The notes beneath the pieces were generated by a model that saw nothing but the letters and a program-made list of their open reading frames with translations, did no database searches and was not told the DNA's origin. Positions 32,947 to 44,112 of a stretch of 64,000 nt of DNA are shown here, in pieces. The DNA is from Magicicada septendecula (taxonomy: Eukaryota; Arthropoda; Insecta; Hemiptera; Cicadidae), in NCBI GenBank assembly GCA_034769895.1, contig CM068367.1:89924399-89988398 (forward strand), in the 5' to 3' direction. A program made the translations under genes and the position numbers. The number at the start of each line of letters is the position of its first letter. Position 1 is the first letter of the stretch.

Positions 32947-34852
32947 TGTAATGTTACATAACCCAGTCCCAAAAATGATAACTTAATCACCCCACTATAA
33001 AGGTCAGAAATGGGTATAATATACCTAGCTCTAGATTACCTTGTATCACAAAACATTATAAACTATAAAAGTGATATAAAGAGTACAAAGTGAGTTATAG
33101 TGTACCCAGTGAAAAAATAAGTGATTTTAAAAGGAGCATCTCACAGACTTATGCTGTAGATGGAGAAACAATTGATTATAATAGTAGACTAGATTGCTAC
33201 TGACCAATTATGTGTTTTGTTTGAATATTGTATAATTTGTGTTGTGTAGGCCACAAAGATTTTGTACCTAGGTCTGATTTTATATTTAATAGAATAATTA
33301 TGTTTGAATATAAGATAACCCAGGGTTAAATATAAAATAATAATAAAAATAAAATAATACTGTATGAGTAAAATGGCAGAAGAAAATAGTTCAGTGTAAG
33401 GATACTATAAGAAATTAATAAATAATATATAAATACAATTAAAGGAAATAAAAATATTAAAGACCTATATCTAAAGTTAAGAGGAAATAAAAGGAAAAAC
33501 CTCATTAAAATCAAATTGGATAATAAACCAAAGTTAAAAAGGATTAAATAAGAAATAAATTTATAATAATTAAAAACAGCGTATATACTCAAAAGTATAT
33601 AGATGCACCAATAAAAAATGATATAAAAATTATTGGTTACTAACAGTAACCACCTAACAAGATATAATTGATTGTTAGAAACGATTGAAAACCGTTCGTT
33701 TGAGAAAAAGTGGAATGCCATAAAAAATTTAATAAAACCTTATGAAAACTTTTGGAAACAGTGCTAAATTGAATAAAAATTAAATAGTAGTATCCACCTT
33801 ATGTTAGAACTCCTTCAAATATCAACTTTAACGTCCTTTATTCGATGAAAAATTTGAAATACCCAGCTACAGATCAGGCCTAGTCGGACGGCACGTCGAG
33901 ATTTTGGTGAGATTGTATCTTATGAAAATTCAACGAAATTACAAAACAACTATAACTTCAACACTAAAAACGGCACCATCCAAGTAAACACTTCGAGAAA
34001 AGAGGTAAAATAAACTTTATTAATAATTGTTAACCAAGAAATCCTCATGTCGAATCTTTGTGCAGTTCCAATAAATAGTAACTGATTTCATGGGTATAAT
34101 AAAGACATAACCTGTACTCTCGCGGAGAAACCCGGAACTACATACTACGAAAAAACCAAAAAATTAGAAATTTATTATTTTTCTCTTGTAAAGCGTAGTA
34201 TATAATTATTCATTTCTGACCATCTCATAACACAAAGAACTTACCCTTAGCCCTGGGGAAATTAATAAATGAATTCTTTATTGTTTAATGTTTAATCAAG
34301 GATAAAAAAATAATTTGTTATAATTCCAATGTTTACCTAATTAAATCGATCAAATGTGTTGTTGACAGAAAAAATCGATTATAATATTTTTGTACTGGAA
34401 GAAGAGAAAAATCAGTGTATTACATAAATAAATACTCTGAATATTTTTATTATAAATAATAAAACGTGTATTCTTTCTTGTAGAGGGTAGTTGTTACAGA
34501 TTTTCAGGAAGCCAAGAAGAGGACGAACCGCCGGAGAGTATCACCGAACATTGGTGTTTGTTTAACCTAACATTTTGAGGCAGATGTCAAAATCAGCTGG
34601 TCTTATGAACAGCGAATATTTAAAATAAGTAATTGTATACTCCGGGGGTAATATCTTTGGTCCTCCTCTCTCTCCTAACTACGATTAAACAACTTCATTA
34701 ATCTCTCCCAAATCACACACACTTGATTTCAGTTTTCTTGGTAAACATCAAATTCAACTGCTTTAAACATTAGTAAATATAAACAATAAGTAATCATAAG
34801 AAACGATACTCGCCGTTTAAGGAGAAGGAAGATATAGACGCGAGACGTTACA
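32947..34852. mobile_element. Solo LTR (1906 bp) inside the LINE fragment
   Basis: It starts TGTAATGTTACATAACCC and ends GAGACGTTACA, the TG...CA form of an LTR with short inverted tips (TGTAA/TTACA). It is flanked by a 4-bp duplication, ATAT (32943-32946, 34853-34856). Deleting it with one ATAT restores the LINE reading frame (SLTSIF then TIRNIHH). There is no gag or pol inside, so it is a recombined solo LTR or a very short non-autonomous element. The open frame at 33326-33721 on the minus strand is an artefact of its A-rich composition. Confidence 0.85.
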
Positions 34853-34856
34853 ATAT

Positions 34857-35330
34857 TCACGATAAGGAATATCCACCATTAGTCCAAAGTGACATTATAT
34901 AAATTTATGATTAGACCGGTGATAACATATGGCAGCGAGACTTGGATTCTGAGCAAACAAGCCGCTAACATAGTCAATATTTTTGAAAGGAGAATTTTGA
35001 GGAGAATATATGGACCAATCCAAGTCAATAGGATATGGAGAATGCATCACAATGAGGAGCTATACAAGCTGTATAAAGACAATGATCTGGCCACCACCAT
35101 CCGACTGCATAGATTGCAATGGGCAGGACACATCATTAGAATGGAAGGCAACCAAATACCTAGGAAAGTACTGTTTAGTCAAATCGAGGGTAGAAGGCCT
35201 GTCAGAAGACCCAAGGCATGCTGCAGTGACTAAGGATGCTGATAATTTACTTATAATAAACGATGGACATCGATCGCCAAGGACAGGGAAAAATGAAGGC
35301 GGTTGATTATGGAGGCTAAGGTTCGACTTC
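34857..35330 (+). pseudogene. LINE reverse-transcriptase fragment, part 2
   Basis: Continues part 1: KVTLYKFMIRPVITYGSETW, then IFERRILRRIYGPIQVNRIW, then DNDLATTIRLHRLQWAGHII and QIPRKVLFSQIEGRRPVRRP. An in-frame TAG lies at 34880-34882, and a small length change after 35215 shifts the last block. Compared with the minus-strand copy at 25596-25926, the proteins are closely similar. That suggests two truncated insertions from the same active lineage. Confidence 0.88.
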
Positions 35331-35369
35331 AAACTGTGACGTCATAGTAGAAGAAGAAGATTAGGATAA

Positions 35370-36965
35370 GCAGATGAGGCCTGAAAGGTAGATAATAAGG
35401 ATACTTTCAGATCCATGAATAAACACCTGATTGGCAGTACAAACACTGGGGCCAAGATGGTTTGAAAGAGCACTAAAGGTGATGACAGGACAGTGGCCAG
35501 AATAAAAAAAAAAAAACAAGATGAGAAGACATTTGTACAGATTGTTACAGGAAAATTACATATACGAAGTTAGAAAGCAATCTCAGAGGACAGAAGCACT
35601 AGTAGTAGATATATAATAGCCAAGATACATAAAATCTAATAATTGTGAAAAACAGTTATGAAATCTTGCAAAGATGAGAATCATTGTGAATATAGAATCA
35701 TAGAAATTCCATTAAAAAAAACCAAAGCAGTCAGTAAGGATGTGAACTTTATACCTAATAATAATAGTAATATCATTTAACATAGAATTCAATGCAATAT
35801 ATGTAGAGTCATTAGTCTTTTTATTGTTTAGCATCATGTCACAGTGTTTTGTAAAGCTCTCTATCTCTAAGTTATTTAAACCATCATCAGATGTTTTATA
35901 AATAACGTTCAAGTGTATGTAAGTAATAGTTATCGCAGATAATAACAACTCTCTTGAGCTGTAACCTACTTATATAATTTTGTGTGAGAAACATTTACAT
36001 ACTTTTTATAAAACTTTCTTTTTTTTTTGTCCTCACAATTGTGTCATCTGTATATTGTTTGTTCAGTATAACCTACTGTACCATTTTGTTGTTGTCATTG
36101 TTGTTTCACAAAATTTATTAATTCAGTGTATAATATTTGAGTTTCACTGGTGAGGAGAACTACAGTAAATTTAATAATTTCTTCTTTAGTAATGAACTTC
36201 ACTGTTCACCTGCTTTTTAACATTATTATTGCTGTGTAAATTTATTCATACATTAGTGAGAGTGCTGATGGTTTTAACATTTAAAACAGCTGTGTTTGTT
36301 TAACAATTTTTTACTTTTCTCAACAATAAATGTTTTGGCCTTTCTGTGATGACGTGTCATCTGTCATTTGGTGAAACTGAGAAGAGACTCGTAAGGATTA
36401 CACTGACAAAATCAGTCTGATAACGCACAGACCTTCCATTATTATCCAACTTAGAAGTTTGTTTCATATCCCCTTATCAGATTACTGTCTTTAGCAAGAC
36501 CTAGATGTTTGTATACTATCAATTCAAAATTTTATTTGCAAAAATTTTACTGAATTACATTACAAATAGATTAATTATTAATACTAATAATTAATAGTCA
36601 GTTGACAGTCTAAACTAATTAGGACCAAGAGGACTTATAGTCATAATATTCATCAGCTTTTCAAATATTAAAGTATTATAAGTATCGATCAGTATAAAAA
36701 AAAAAACAATTAAACTGCATGTAAGAATTAATTTGTGCATGTAAAGCAGAAAAAGTTAAACAGGATTGAAATGAGTAATAAAAAAACTTAATGAATCATT
36801 CATTATTTGAACTAATTTTATTCATAAAGACATGTAAAATAATTCAATAATATTCTATTTTCTTAGTAATAATATTCATTAGAAAACCACATTTTGTTAT
36901 AGGCATTCAATAAGTCCGTTTCATGCATCACTGTTTGCAGAATATCTCACACAAATTTTATTAAC
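35370..36965. other. AT-rich stretch without recognisable gene
   Basis: No coding similarity and no clear terminal repeats. Open frames are short and of low complexity. Confidence 0.4.
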
Positions 36966-37075
36966 TTCTACCACGATTTAATATTTGAACTCCTGGAGTT
37001 GTGGTGCTCTGAATACTTGAGTTTTCAAGTTCTTTTAGAAAAAAAAATCACATACTGAAAGGTCAGGTCATCTGC
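36966..37075. repeat. Dispersed repeat, copy 2
   Basis: Matches copy 1 at 32518-32625 in the same order and orientation (see there). Confidence 0.55.
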
Positions 37076-37270
37076 TGGCCACATGATGTTTCTGTTTCGG
37101 GAGATACCATTATTAAGAAACAAAATCTCAAACTACCATGGTAGCTTGTGTTATGACTCGTAGCTTCAACTTATCAGAAAAATGTTTCCTTATTTACTGG
37201 ATGACAAGTGAAATCAAAAACTAAAAAGGTTTTGTAAAGTATGAACGTAGCAAGCATCAGTGGCTATCAC

Positions 37271-37308
37271 AGTCCTTTCTCTGTCGTATAAAGGACAGAG
37301 AAAGGACT
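37271..37308. repeat. Perfect hairpin
   Basis: Two 15-bp arms (AGTCCTTTCTCTGTC and its exact complement) around an 8-bp loop, GTATAAAG. The function is unknown, and no U-tract follows. Confidence 0.8.
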
Positions 37309-37344
37309 TCAGAAAATACTTAAGATGTATATCTTTGAAAAATA

Positions 37345-38035
37345 ATGTCCAATAATAATACCAACAACAATCATCATCATCTTCAAGGATTAAACCAAGG
37401 ATGGTTTGTTCTGGTCTCAAAACAGGCAGAGTCTAGAGCTGGTCACTCCAGTGCTTTCTCGGACGTCCCACACCTCTCAGTCCCTTTGGCTTATAGTTCC
37501 ATAGTTGATTGGGAATGCGGCCCAGTCATCATTCGGCAGAAATGTTCCCACCAATTTAGTCGATACTGGCAATCCTGTTGAGTATACTCATAATATTCAG
37601 TTCATGCTGTACATCTGTGTTTCTGCACACAGATCATGGAGGGTATGATCATGGAGAGTATACCCTGCTATGTGCCTGAGAAATCTCATTTCAGTCGCTT
37701 GGATGCAACTTCCCTGGCCTTTTGTTAAAGTCCGATTCTCAGACCCATAAAGAAGTGTGGGAAGGGCCATAATCTTGTACACTTGTAGGCATGTTTCTTT
37801 ACTTGCTGACTTAAGAGTTCGCCTGATGGTCTTGCACATAAGGTTGAAGTTATACAACTTATTCACAGTGCCAGTGCTTGTATTATAAGACACACTGTAG
37901 CGTAGGTATTCAAAATTGCTGACTTGAATTAAGACCAGGACAGTACCGTCTATAACAATTTTGTGCCCTTACGGGATCAGTTCCACAAAAAGCCATAACC
38001 TTGGTCTTAAGGTCTTAAGTGTGGATATTTTTGTA
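37345..38035 (-). pseudogene. LINE reverse-transcriptase C-terminal fragment
   Basis: Minus-strand translation runs from KIVIDGTVLVLIQVSNFEYL through NTSTGTVNKLYNF, KSASKETCLQVYKIMALPTL, LYGSENRTLTKGQ and ATEMRFLRHIAGYTLHDH, with frameshifts and stops toward the 3' end. The 3' tail on the coding strand is CTTGAAGATGATGATGATTG, like that of 3235-3672, so the two are probably one family. It is clearly a dead copy. The small plus-strand open frame over its end is an antisense shadow. Confidence 0.85.
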
Positions 38036-38769
38036 ATCCAGAGTATGTATGGATTCAATTCAACAAATGTATCTTGTTTGAGCCAATTTAATAATGAATA
38101 TGTCCCCTGGATATGTTAACTAACATATCGCAAGAAACCAGTAATTCCAAAGGAAAAGACCATATCACAAGGAAGCTGTGAAGTAGTTCCTTGTGAAGCG
38201 CTGTAGTATTTGATGAACCAGTAATAATTGTGTTTATTAATGACTCAAAAGAATGAAAGTCATCTTCATTGTTCAACAATACTTATTTTCTCTTTCATCT
38301 GTACAAATATGCAGCAAGAGTTGTTAAATTTTCATACTTTTAGTACACATAGTCTGTTAATAACTTGAATTTTTTTAAAGTAATGTTGAATGTAGAGACT
38401 TATTTCATATATATATTTGAAATATACAGACATCACGCACTACAACCAAACAACATATTAAATGAACAATTACAATAGATCACATACACTATTCGATACA
38501 TTGATCCAAACACACAATTTGAACCTCAGCGCCAATTCCCTCCCACCATCAACCCCCACCACACACACCAGTCCATAACCGTTATACTGTTAAAATGACA
38601 TTCATTATTTAATCCCACTGAGGAAGAGGAACATCACCTCGAAACGTTTGGGAAAGATAAATGAAAGTAAGTTCATATTGTGAAAGTTTATATATATATA
38701 ATAATACTTATTTCATATTGCCACCATTCTTTTTTAATGTACAGCCCAGTCACTTTCAACTGGTAGCCC

Positions 38770-39055
38770 AGGGGGTCACATACAGCCCACAACCTTCTTT
38801 AGTACTATAGCCCAACGTGACCCCTTACTTCCAACACCAGTCTTCTCCAATGTCTCATATCCATTGGCACGTCAGCATAACCCCTCAAATCCATTCTTCT
38901 TAGATCTTCCACCACATTATCCAGCCATCTTAACCTAGGTTGGCCTCTCTTTCTGCTTGTATAGACGTGAGCTCTCAGGATTTTCTGTGGCATACACTGA
39001 TCATCCATTCACTCTAGGCGACCTAGTCTTGGTATTCATTGAACAGTCCACGACT
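38770..39055 (-). pseudogene. LINE reverse-transcriptase 3' end
   Basis: Encodes LGRLEMDDQ-like text, then QKILRAHVYTSRKRGQPRLR, WLDNVVEDLRRMDLRGYAD and MRHWRRLVLEVRGHVGL. The block (K)RGxPRLRWLDxVxEDLRxM, followed by a W-R-R-LV helix, is the typical last ~70 residues of one common arthropod LINE type. It belongs to a different family from the fragments at 3235 and 25596. Confidence 0.85.
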
Positions 39056-40194
39056 TTACCTTGGAAAAACAATTTAATAATTACTTTACATACTTTAATA
39101 AGTAAATGAATTATTTTTAGTAAATTATTATTTTAATTAATAGTATAGTATTCCAGGAGAAGCCTATGAACAATTGTTTCTCTGATTCTCTAATAAACAT
39201 GTAGTATACTTTAGTTTATTTAATGGAATGTGTATTTGCTCTAATCGTCTTTTATTTTCATCATATTACAAGACCCAGTGTGGTTCTTTTCGTTCCTTGG
39301 CTAGCCAAAACAGACAATATATATACTGTGTTAACTATTGCGACAGTACAAATAAGTGATGTACTGAGCATTGAATATAAAAATTTAAGTATACCTAATA
39401 AACTGTAAATAATTAATAATGTATTAGAAATAAGCATGTCAGGGATTGCAAGCTTGGCTCAGACAAAAATATGAACAGGTGTTTCGACCTGAATCGACGT
39501 GCACACACACACAAATGTAACTGAAAGTGTGTACACCAGTATTTTGCTAGTGTGTGTGAACGCAGGTCTATGCAGGCGAGTTTACCACCCCAAGATGAAT
39601 AATTGCATAATTACTGTTTTTCCGTAATTATTCATAAACTATAATTAAGAAGTAAAATCCAAAAACAATAAAATGTAAGAAAATTTACTAAATACTGTGT
39701 ACGAAAACCATGTGAAAGTGCCACACCGTACGAGTGTAATACTGAAATAACTGTGTACAAATCGAAAGGGTTAAGTTGCAATGTCCAAAATTACAGTGAA
39801 CATGTGTTGAAAAAATAGTTATAAGATAAGTATAAGAGTATACTTACAGGACTCTGCAATTCGCAAAAATATAAGAAATAGCGAAATTGACAAAGAGTGG
39901 GGGAACTGAACTCAGAGACAGTTTCTGACATGTCGATTTCGTACCACTGCAGATGTTGACCAAGACATGGGTATAAATAGGACACACAAGCTACAGTGGT
40001 TCTCTTTCGTAAATCATCCATGGTGCAGCGGGAGCTTCTGCCCGTCCGCACAGAATATTTAAATTTTTGTAAATAGTTTCATCCTTCCAGTTACATACAG
40101 TTATGTAACTGGATTGTAAAACAAACAATTTTTAAGTAGTAACAAAAATTACATAAGAATATCCACATAAGAAGATCAACTGACGTCCGAAACA
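39056..40194. other. Stretch without gene; possibly part of a long LTR
   Basis: No recognisable coding. A GTTACA end at 40965-40970 is followed at once by primer-site-like sequence (next entries), so the DNA upstream may be a plus-strand LTR. I could not fix its left end; TGTAACTGAAAG at 39515 is one candidate. Confidence 0.3.
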
Positions 40195-40325
40195 GCACGA
40201 GGAGAAGTTCCAGAGAGCGATACGACGCTGGACAGAGAGAGAGTCGACGCTAGACAAGAGGAGAAGAGAAAGGCGACGCTGGACAGAGAGAGAGTCGATG
40301 CTGGACAAGAGGAGAAGAGCGAGTG
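40195..40325. repeat. 51-bp tandem repeat, about 2.5 copies
   Basis: GACGCTGGACAGAGAGAGAG begins at 40224 and again at 40275, each copy followed by TCGA(C/T)GCT(A/G)GACAAGAGG and AGAAGAG. A partial copy precedes them. The purine-rich strand leaves long open frames by chance (40132-40344 -). Confidence 0.85.
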
Positions 40326-40970
40326 ATGCTGAAGTTCGAGACAAGGACGATTACAGAGGGACCCAATGATTGAGTATGATTGACGACGATAAGTTGATAA
40401 ACAACTTATTTATCTCTTAAACGAACAATTAACGTAAAGACAATTAAGGACATTCTTGTTCTATTTAAAAGTAAGAGTCAATGTTTATTGTAAAATTAGA
40501 ATTAAAATCATAGCTGTTATTGAAATAAGATTAACGTAAACAAGAGCTCAAATTAGTATTGAAATGAAAAGAATACAAAGCATTTAATTAAAAATTAGCG
40601 TTTGATATAAATCAGTACTGAGAAACAAAAGATAAATTCAGTAACTATTGATATTTTTGAGTTACATTGCAATATATAAGAAAATATTTAAATATTGATA
40701 TTTTGAAACACACTAATTGACTGAGTAGTCTGGAAGTGAGATTTTTCGTTAATACAATAATTAGTAGAATAGAATTTTTAGTCAGTAAGGATGTATATAG
40801 CATAAGCCTTACGGCATAATAACGAAATAATAACGAATGTTTTGAGTCGAAGTAAGTGCCATGTGCACAAATTTTAATAATATCAAATAAATTTGAGATA
40901 CCGTTACAAGTTACATAGAGTTCTTATTACAGATACACCTGAAACCCAAATTAAATGTTATATTGTTACA

Positions 40971-41066
40971 TTATTTGTCGCTCTTGAACGTGAGGCCAGA
41001 CACGCCTATTTTTATGTATATCGTATTGTTGCATAAGAAATATCGCTTCCAACGTGGGGTATCACA
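40971..41066 (+). other. Two primer-binding-site-like motifs after an LTR-like end
   Basis: TTATTTGTCGCTCTTGAACG, then TGAGGCC at 40971-40999, and ATATCGCTTCCAACGTGGGG at about 41041. Both resemble the tRNA-Lys-type site TTTGGCGCCCAACGTGGGGC of many LTR elements, and the first follows GTTACA directly. Degenerate; the reading as a retrotransposon leader is inference. Confidence 0.35.
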
Positions 41067-41549
41067 AATGTAAATTATATTATATTTGCAACGTTAAATC
41101 GTTACACTATCTTTCCTATATCTTCATTATTATACTGACATAATAAAGTTTGTACTATTAAAGATGTGTAGTAAGATATCTTAAATGTGTAAATTATCTG
41201 TTTTTTTTTTCTTATTTACAAAGAAGTATTGCCTTTTTAAATTTTTTTTCAATTGCTAGCCAAAAATTAATTGCTTATAGTGTGGCCTGGCGGTAAGTTC
41301 CTGAGTTTAATTATGGCCCTAAGGCGTCTCCAAATTTGAAATTTCTGATATAGTCAATAGCTTAAAAATTTTGAACTCTAGTTTTGATAACAAAGACTGC
41401 TGTAAATATATTAGAAGGCACAGTTCATGATATCAGGGCATTGGGAATATCCTGTCTAGATTCTGTGAAGCAAGTCATGAATAAAGTAGAATAACAAGAT
41501 ACTCAGAAACAAAGAAACTGTTGTATTAACAGAACTGATGTAGATCTGG

Positions 41550-42055
41550 TTTCATCCTTTTTATTATTTGTTATGCACATAAGTGAGCTATTGAAGAAAT
41601 GGAAGTCAACATCCAACAAAGGAACATGCTTGGACAAAAATACACTGGTCAACTCTATATTATATGATGATGATGGCGTGATTGTTAAAAATTACAACCG
41701 TCTTTAAAGAAGATAATTCACCGAGTCAGTTACTGTTCCAGTATTAATTATGAAACCGCAATGTAGATGGCTACAAAGAAACATCAAAATAGGACAAAGA
41801 AAAAAAGTCAGGTTACTTGGGATGGGAAAAGATTAATTAGTTAAAAGTATAAAGCATATAAAACACTATGTAAAGAGTTAAGAATATTTAATTTAAATGA
41901 TAGGATTAAACAGTTCTGACTGAAATGGACTGACAATTGTGATAGAATGAGCACAGACAGACTGTCCCTTCAAGTTAAATCCTACAAATATCAAAGAAGG
42001 CTGAGCACATGCAGACCATATAGATAATGGTTACCATAAATAGGTATGTTAATCA
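41550..42055 (+). pseudogene. Degenerate LINE reverse transcriptase
   Basis: Plus-strand translation shows ISELLKKWKSTSNKGTCLDK, then NSILYDDDGVIVKN, which is the RT active-site block with YADD changed to YDDD. After several stops and a likely internal deletion it continues IFNLNDRIKQF, LKWTDNCDRMSTDRLSLQVK and SYKYQRRLSTCRP. The same succession of motifs is seen in the tails of other arthropod LINEs. It is an old copy with many lesions. Confidence 0.75.
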
Positions 42056-43440
42056 CCGATAGCTTGAAGTGAATAGAATTTGATTCATTACAATTTCTTT
42101 AAATCTGTGAATCTTATAACATTTGAATCTCACAAGTAGGTGGTTGTGCTAAGATTGTGCTAGTCTCCAGTATTTTGCATAAACCATGATAAGAAGCTTA
42201 TGGACTGTACCATTCCATTTATTTGTAGAAATCAGTACTGCCATTCAAAAAAAATATTATTTTGAAAGGATTAAGAGCGTATCTTATAATTGTTATAATA
42301 ATAATTCCATTATTGCTTATGTTACTTAAGAACTTTAATGTACAAAAAAATAAATAACATTCTACAAATTACGTTTTCTGCGTTCAAGTTAGAGGATTTG
42401 TAGTACGAATCAAACATTCACCGTTTTAACACCCCAAATAATATCTCAATGCCACTGATACCTACCGTGTTGTCCTCTGGGCAGTCTTGTACATATATGT
42501 ATTTTAATTATATAAATTTGAATTCAAAAGTGTACATTTGGAACTATTCCTTAACATTGATTTTCACAATTGTTATCTATTAAATATGTCTTTTCATCTG
42601 CAGATCTTGTTTAGGAGCAGTGATCCTACAAAAAATTTTTTGAAGTTTTAAGACATGAATATTATAAGTGAAAAATATTTTTACACACAGATTTGGCTAC
42701 AAGAATTTTTTGTTAATTTGATAATTAATATTTTATTTTGTTATAATCAGATTTTGTTGTAATAATGTCAATTTAAATTAATAGTATTTAAGAATCTCCA
42801 TTTTTGAGAAATTTTAAAAAGTTCCTGGAAAGAAGCCAAAATATTTTGGAAACACTGTCATTGTGAAATGAATAGGGAAGACAGCGGACTGTCATGATTT
42901 GCCTTCTCTGTAATTTGAATAAACCCCCTACAATGCTTTCACTTCGTACTTTTTATTTTCACATTTTAAATATTTGACTATGATACTTGAACAGTCACAT
43001 TACAGCATATCATGCCGTTTCTGTTTTTAGTTAAAAATTCACAACATGGAGGGCAATTTAAAACACTACATGAGTATTATTTGGTGTTGGTGTAAATATC
43101 ATGAATTTTAAAAATAGTATTTGGGGGGGGGGCATGCGTATGTGGCAGGAATATTGTGATTTAATACCACTTGGTTAAATTGCATACAAGGGCATAGAAA
43201 GGTAAAGTTAAAGTCATTATAATTTTGAAAGCAAAATGTTGTCTCTTAGAGTTCAACTCTTTGTGTTTGTGTATGATTTGAGTATTGGATTTACATTTAT
43301 TTTATCAGTTTCATTGTCATAGATAACATGTAAATAATTATTTTGTTTAGGTTCTTTTTTATTTTTAAGTGCTTGTCATGTCATTTTTTAATTGTGCAGA
43401 AAGAATCAATGTTATTAATGTCACCTGCATGTGCCGCACA
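42056..43440. other. AT-rich stretch without recognisable gene
   Basis: No recognised coding sequence. A G9 run lies near 43123. Confidence 0.4.
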
Positions 43441-43446
43441 CATACA

Positions 43447-43476
43447 CGTGTGTGTGTGTGTGTGTGGGTGTGTGTT
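43447..43476. repeat. (TG)n microsatellite
   Basis: Alternating TG with one GGG interruption. The open frame through it (43369-43656 +) has no domain. Confidence 0.9.
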
Positions 43477-44095
43477 TACTGCATACATTTATTGGTTATG
43501 GCAGCATTTCATGGTGTAATGTTAGTATTGCAATATTTCTTTAAAACAAAAATTGATATATGCTCATTCTGTTGCTGCTCAGTGCCAAAATCTACATTTG
43601 TGTCTTTGTTAAATGCCCTCAAGAAAACATATGTTGATGAAAGTGCAAAGAAATAATATCTGTTTGAAGCAAGCACAAATTCTTTGCAAAAATGGTATCT
43701 TCACTATGTGTTTTTACACTATTAGTTGTGCGTTTTTATTGGTTTTACACTTACATATCTATAGTCAGGCGCATGCGCGTGAGAGAGAGATAAATTACCA
43801 AATCGTACATTGTGTAATTTTTGGATATAAAATGTAAATAGACTTTTAAAATAGCACTTTCCAGATCAAGTCTTGGATTTCAGTAGACAATAAAAAATAT
43901 TGATAAGAGTTGATGTTTTTATGTACTGTGTAACGACGAGTCTTTGCCAGCTCTTTGTTAATGTGTGTATCGTGCGTTCGCCTCACACATGTGGTCGTTA
44001 TTTTATGTTCATGCTGACGATGTCTGCAGCGATCCTTCGAATTACCAGTACTCTCGAGTGGAATCCTTACCTGTTCTTCTATAAGTGTTGTATAT

Positions 44096-44112
44096 CCCGG
44101 GTGGCGCCAAAT
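44096..44112 (-). other. Primer-binding-site-like motif
   Basis: On the minus strand, ACAATTTGGCGCCACCCGGG: an ACA end followed by TTTGGCGCC, as found at the start of the internal region of many LTR elements. If real, a minus-strand LTR lies to the right (from 44113) and the leader to the left. No gag or pol is visible to the left, so the element would be defective. Confidence 0.4.

Larger units (their letters stand above)
32656..35358 (+). mobile_element. 5'-truncated LINE, interrupted by a solo LTR
   Basis: Bounded by an 11-bp target duplication, GATTAGGATAA (32645-32655 and 35359-35369), and ending in a (GAA)n-type tail (AGTAGAAGAAGAA). It is the same family as 25596-25926, in which the conserved end reads CATAGAAGAAGAAG. 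The element proper is about 790 bp; the remaining 1.9 kb is the LTR inserted at 32947. It starts inside the reverse-transcriptase thumb, so it was truncated on arrival and is not mobile. Confidence 0.92.

Noticed and set aside
33326..33721. 131-codon minus-strand frame, very hydrophobic
   Set aside because: Lies inside the A-rich solo LTR; a composition artefact.
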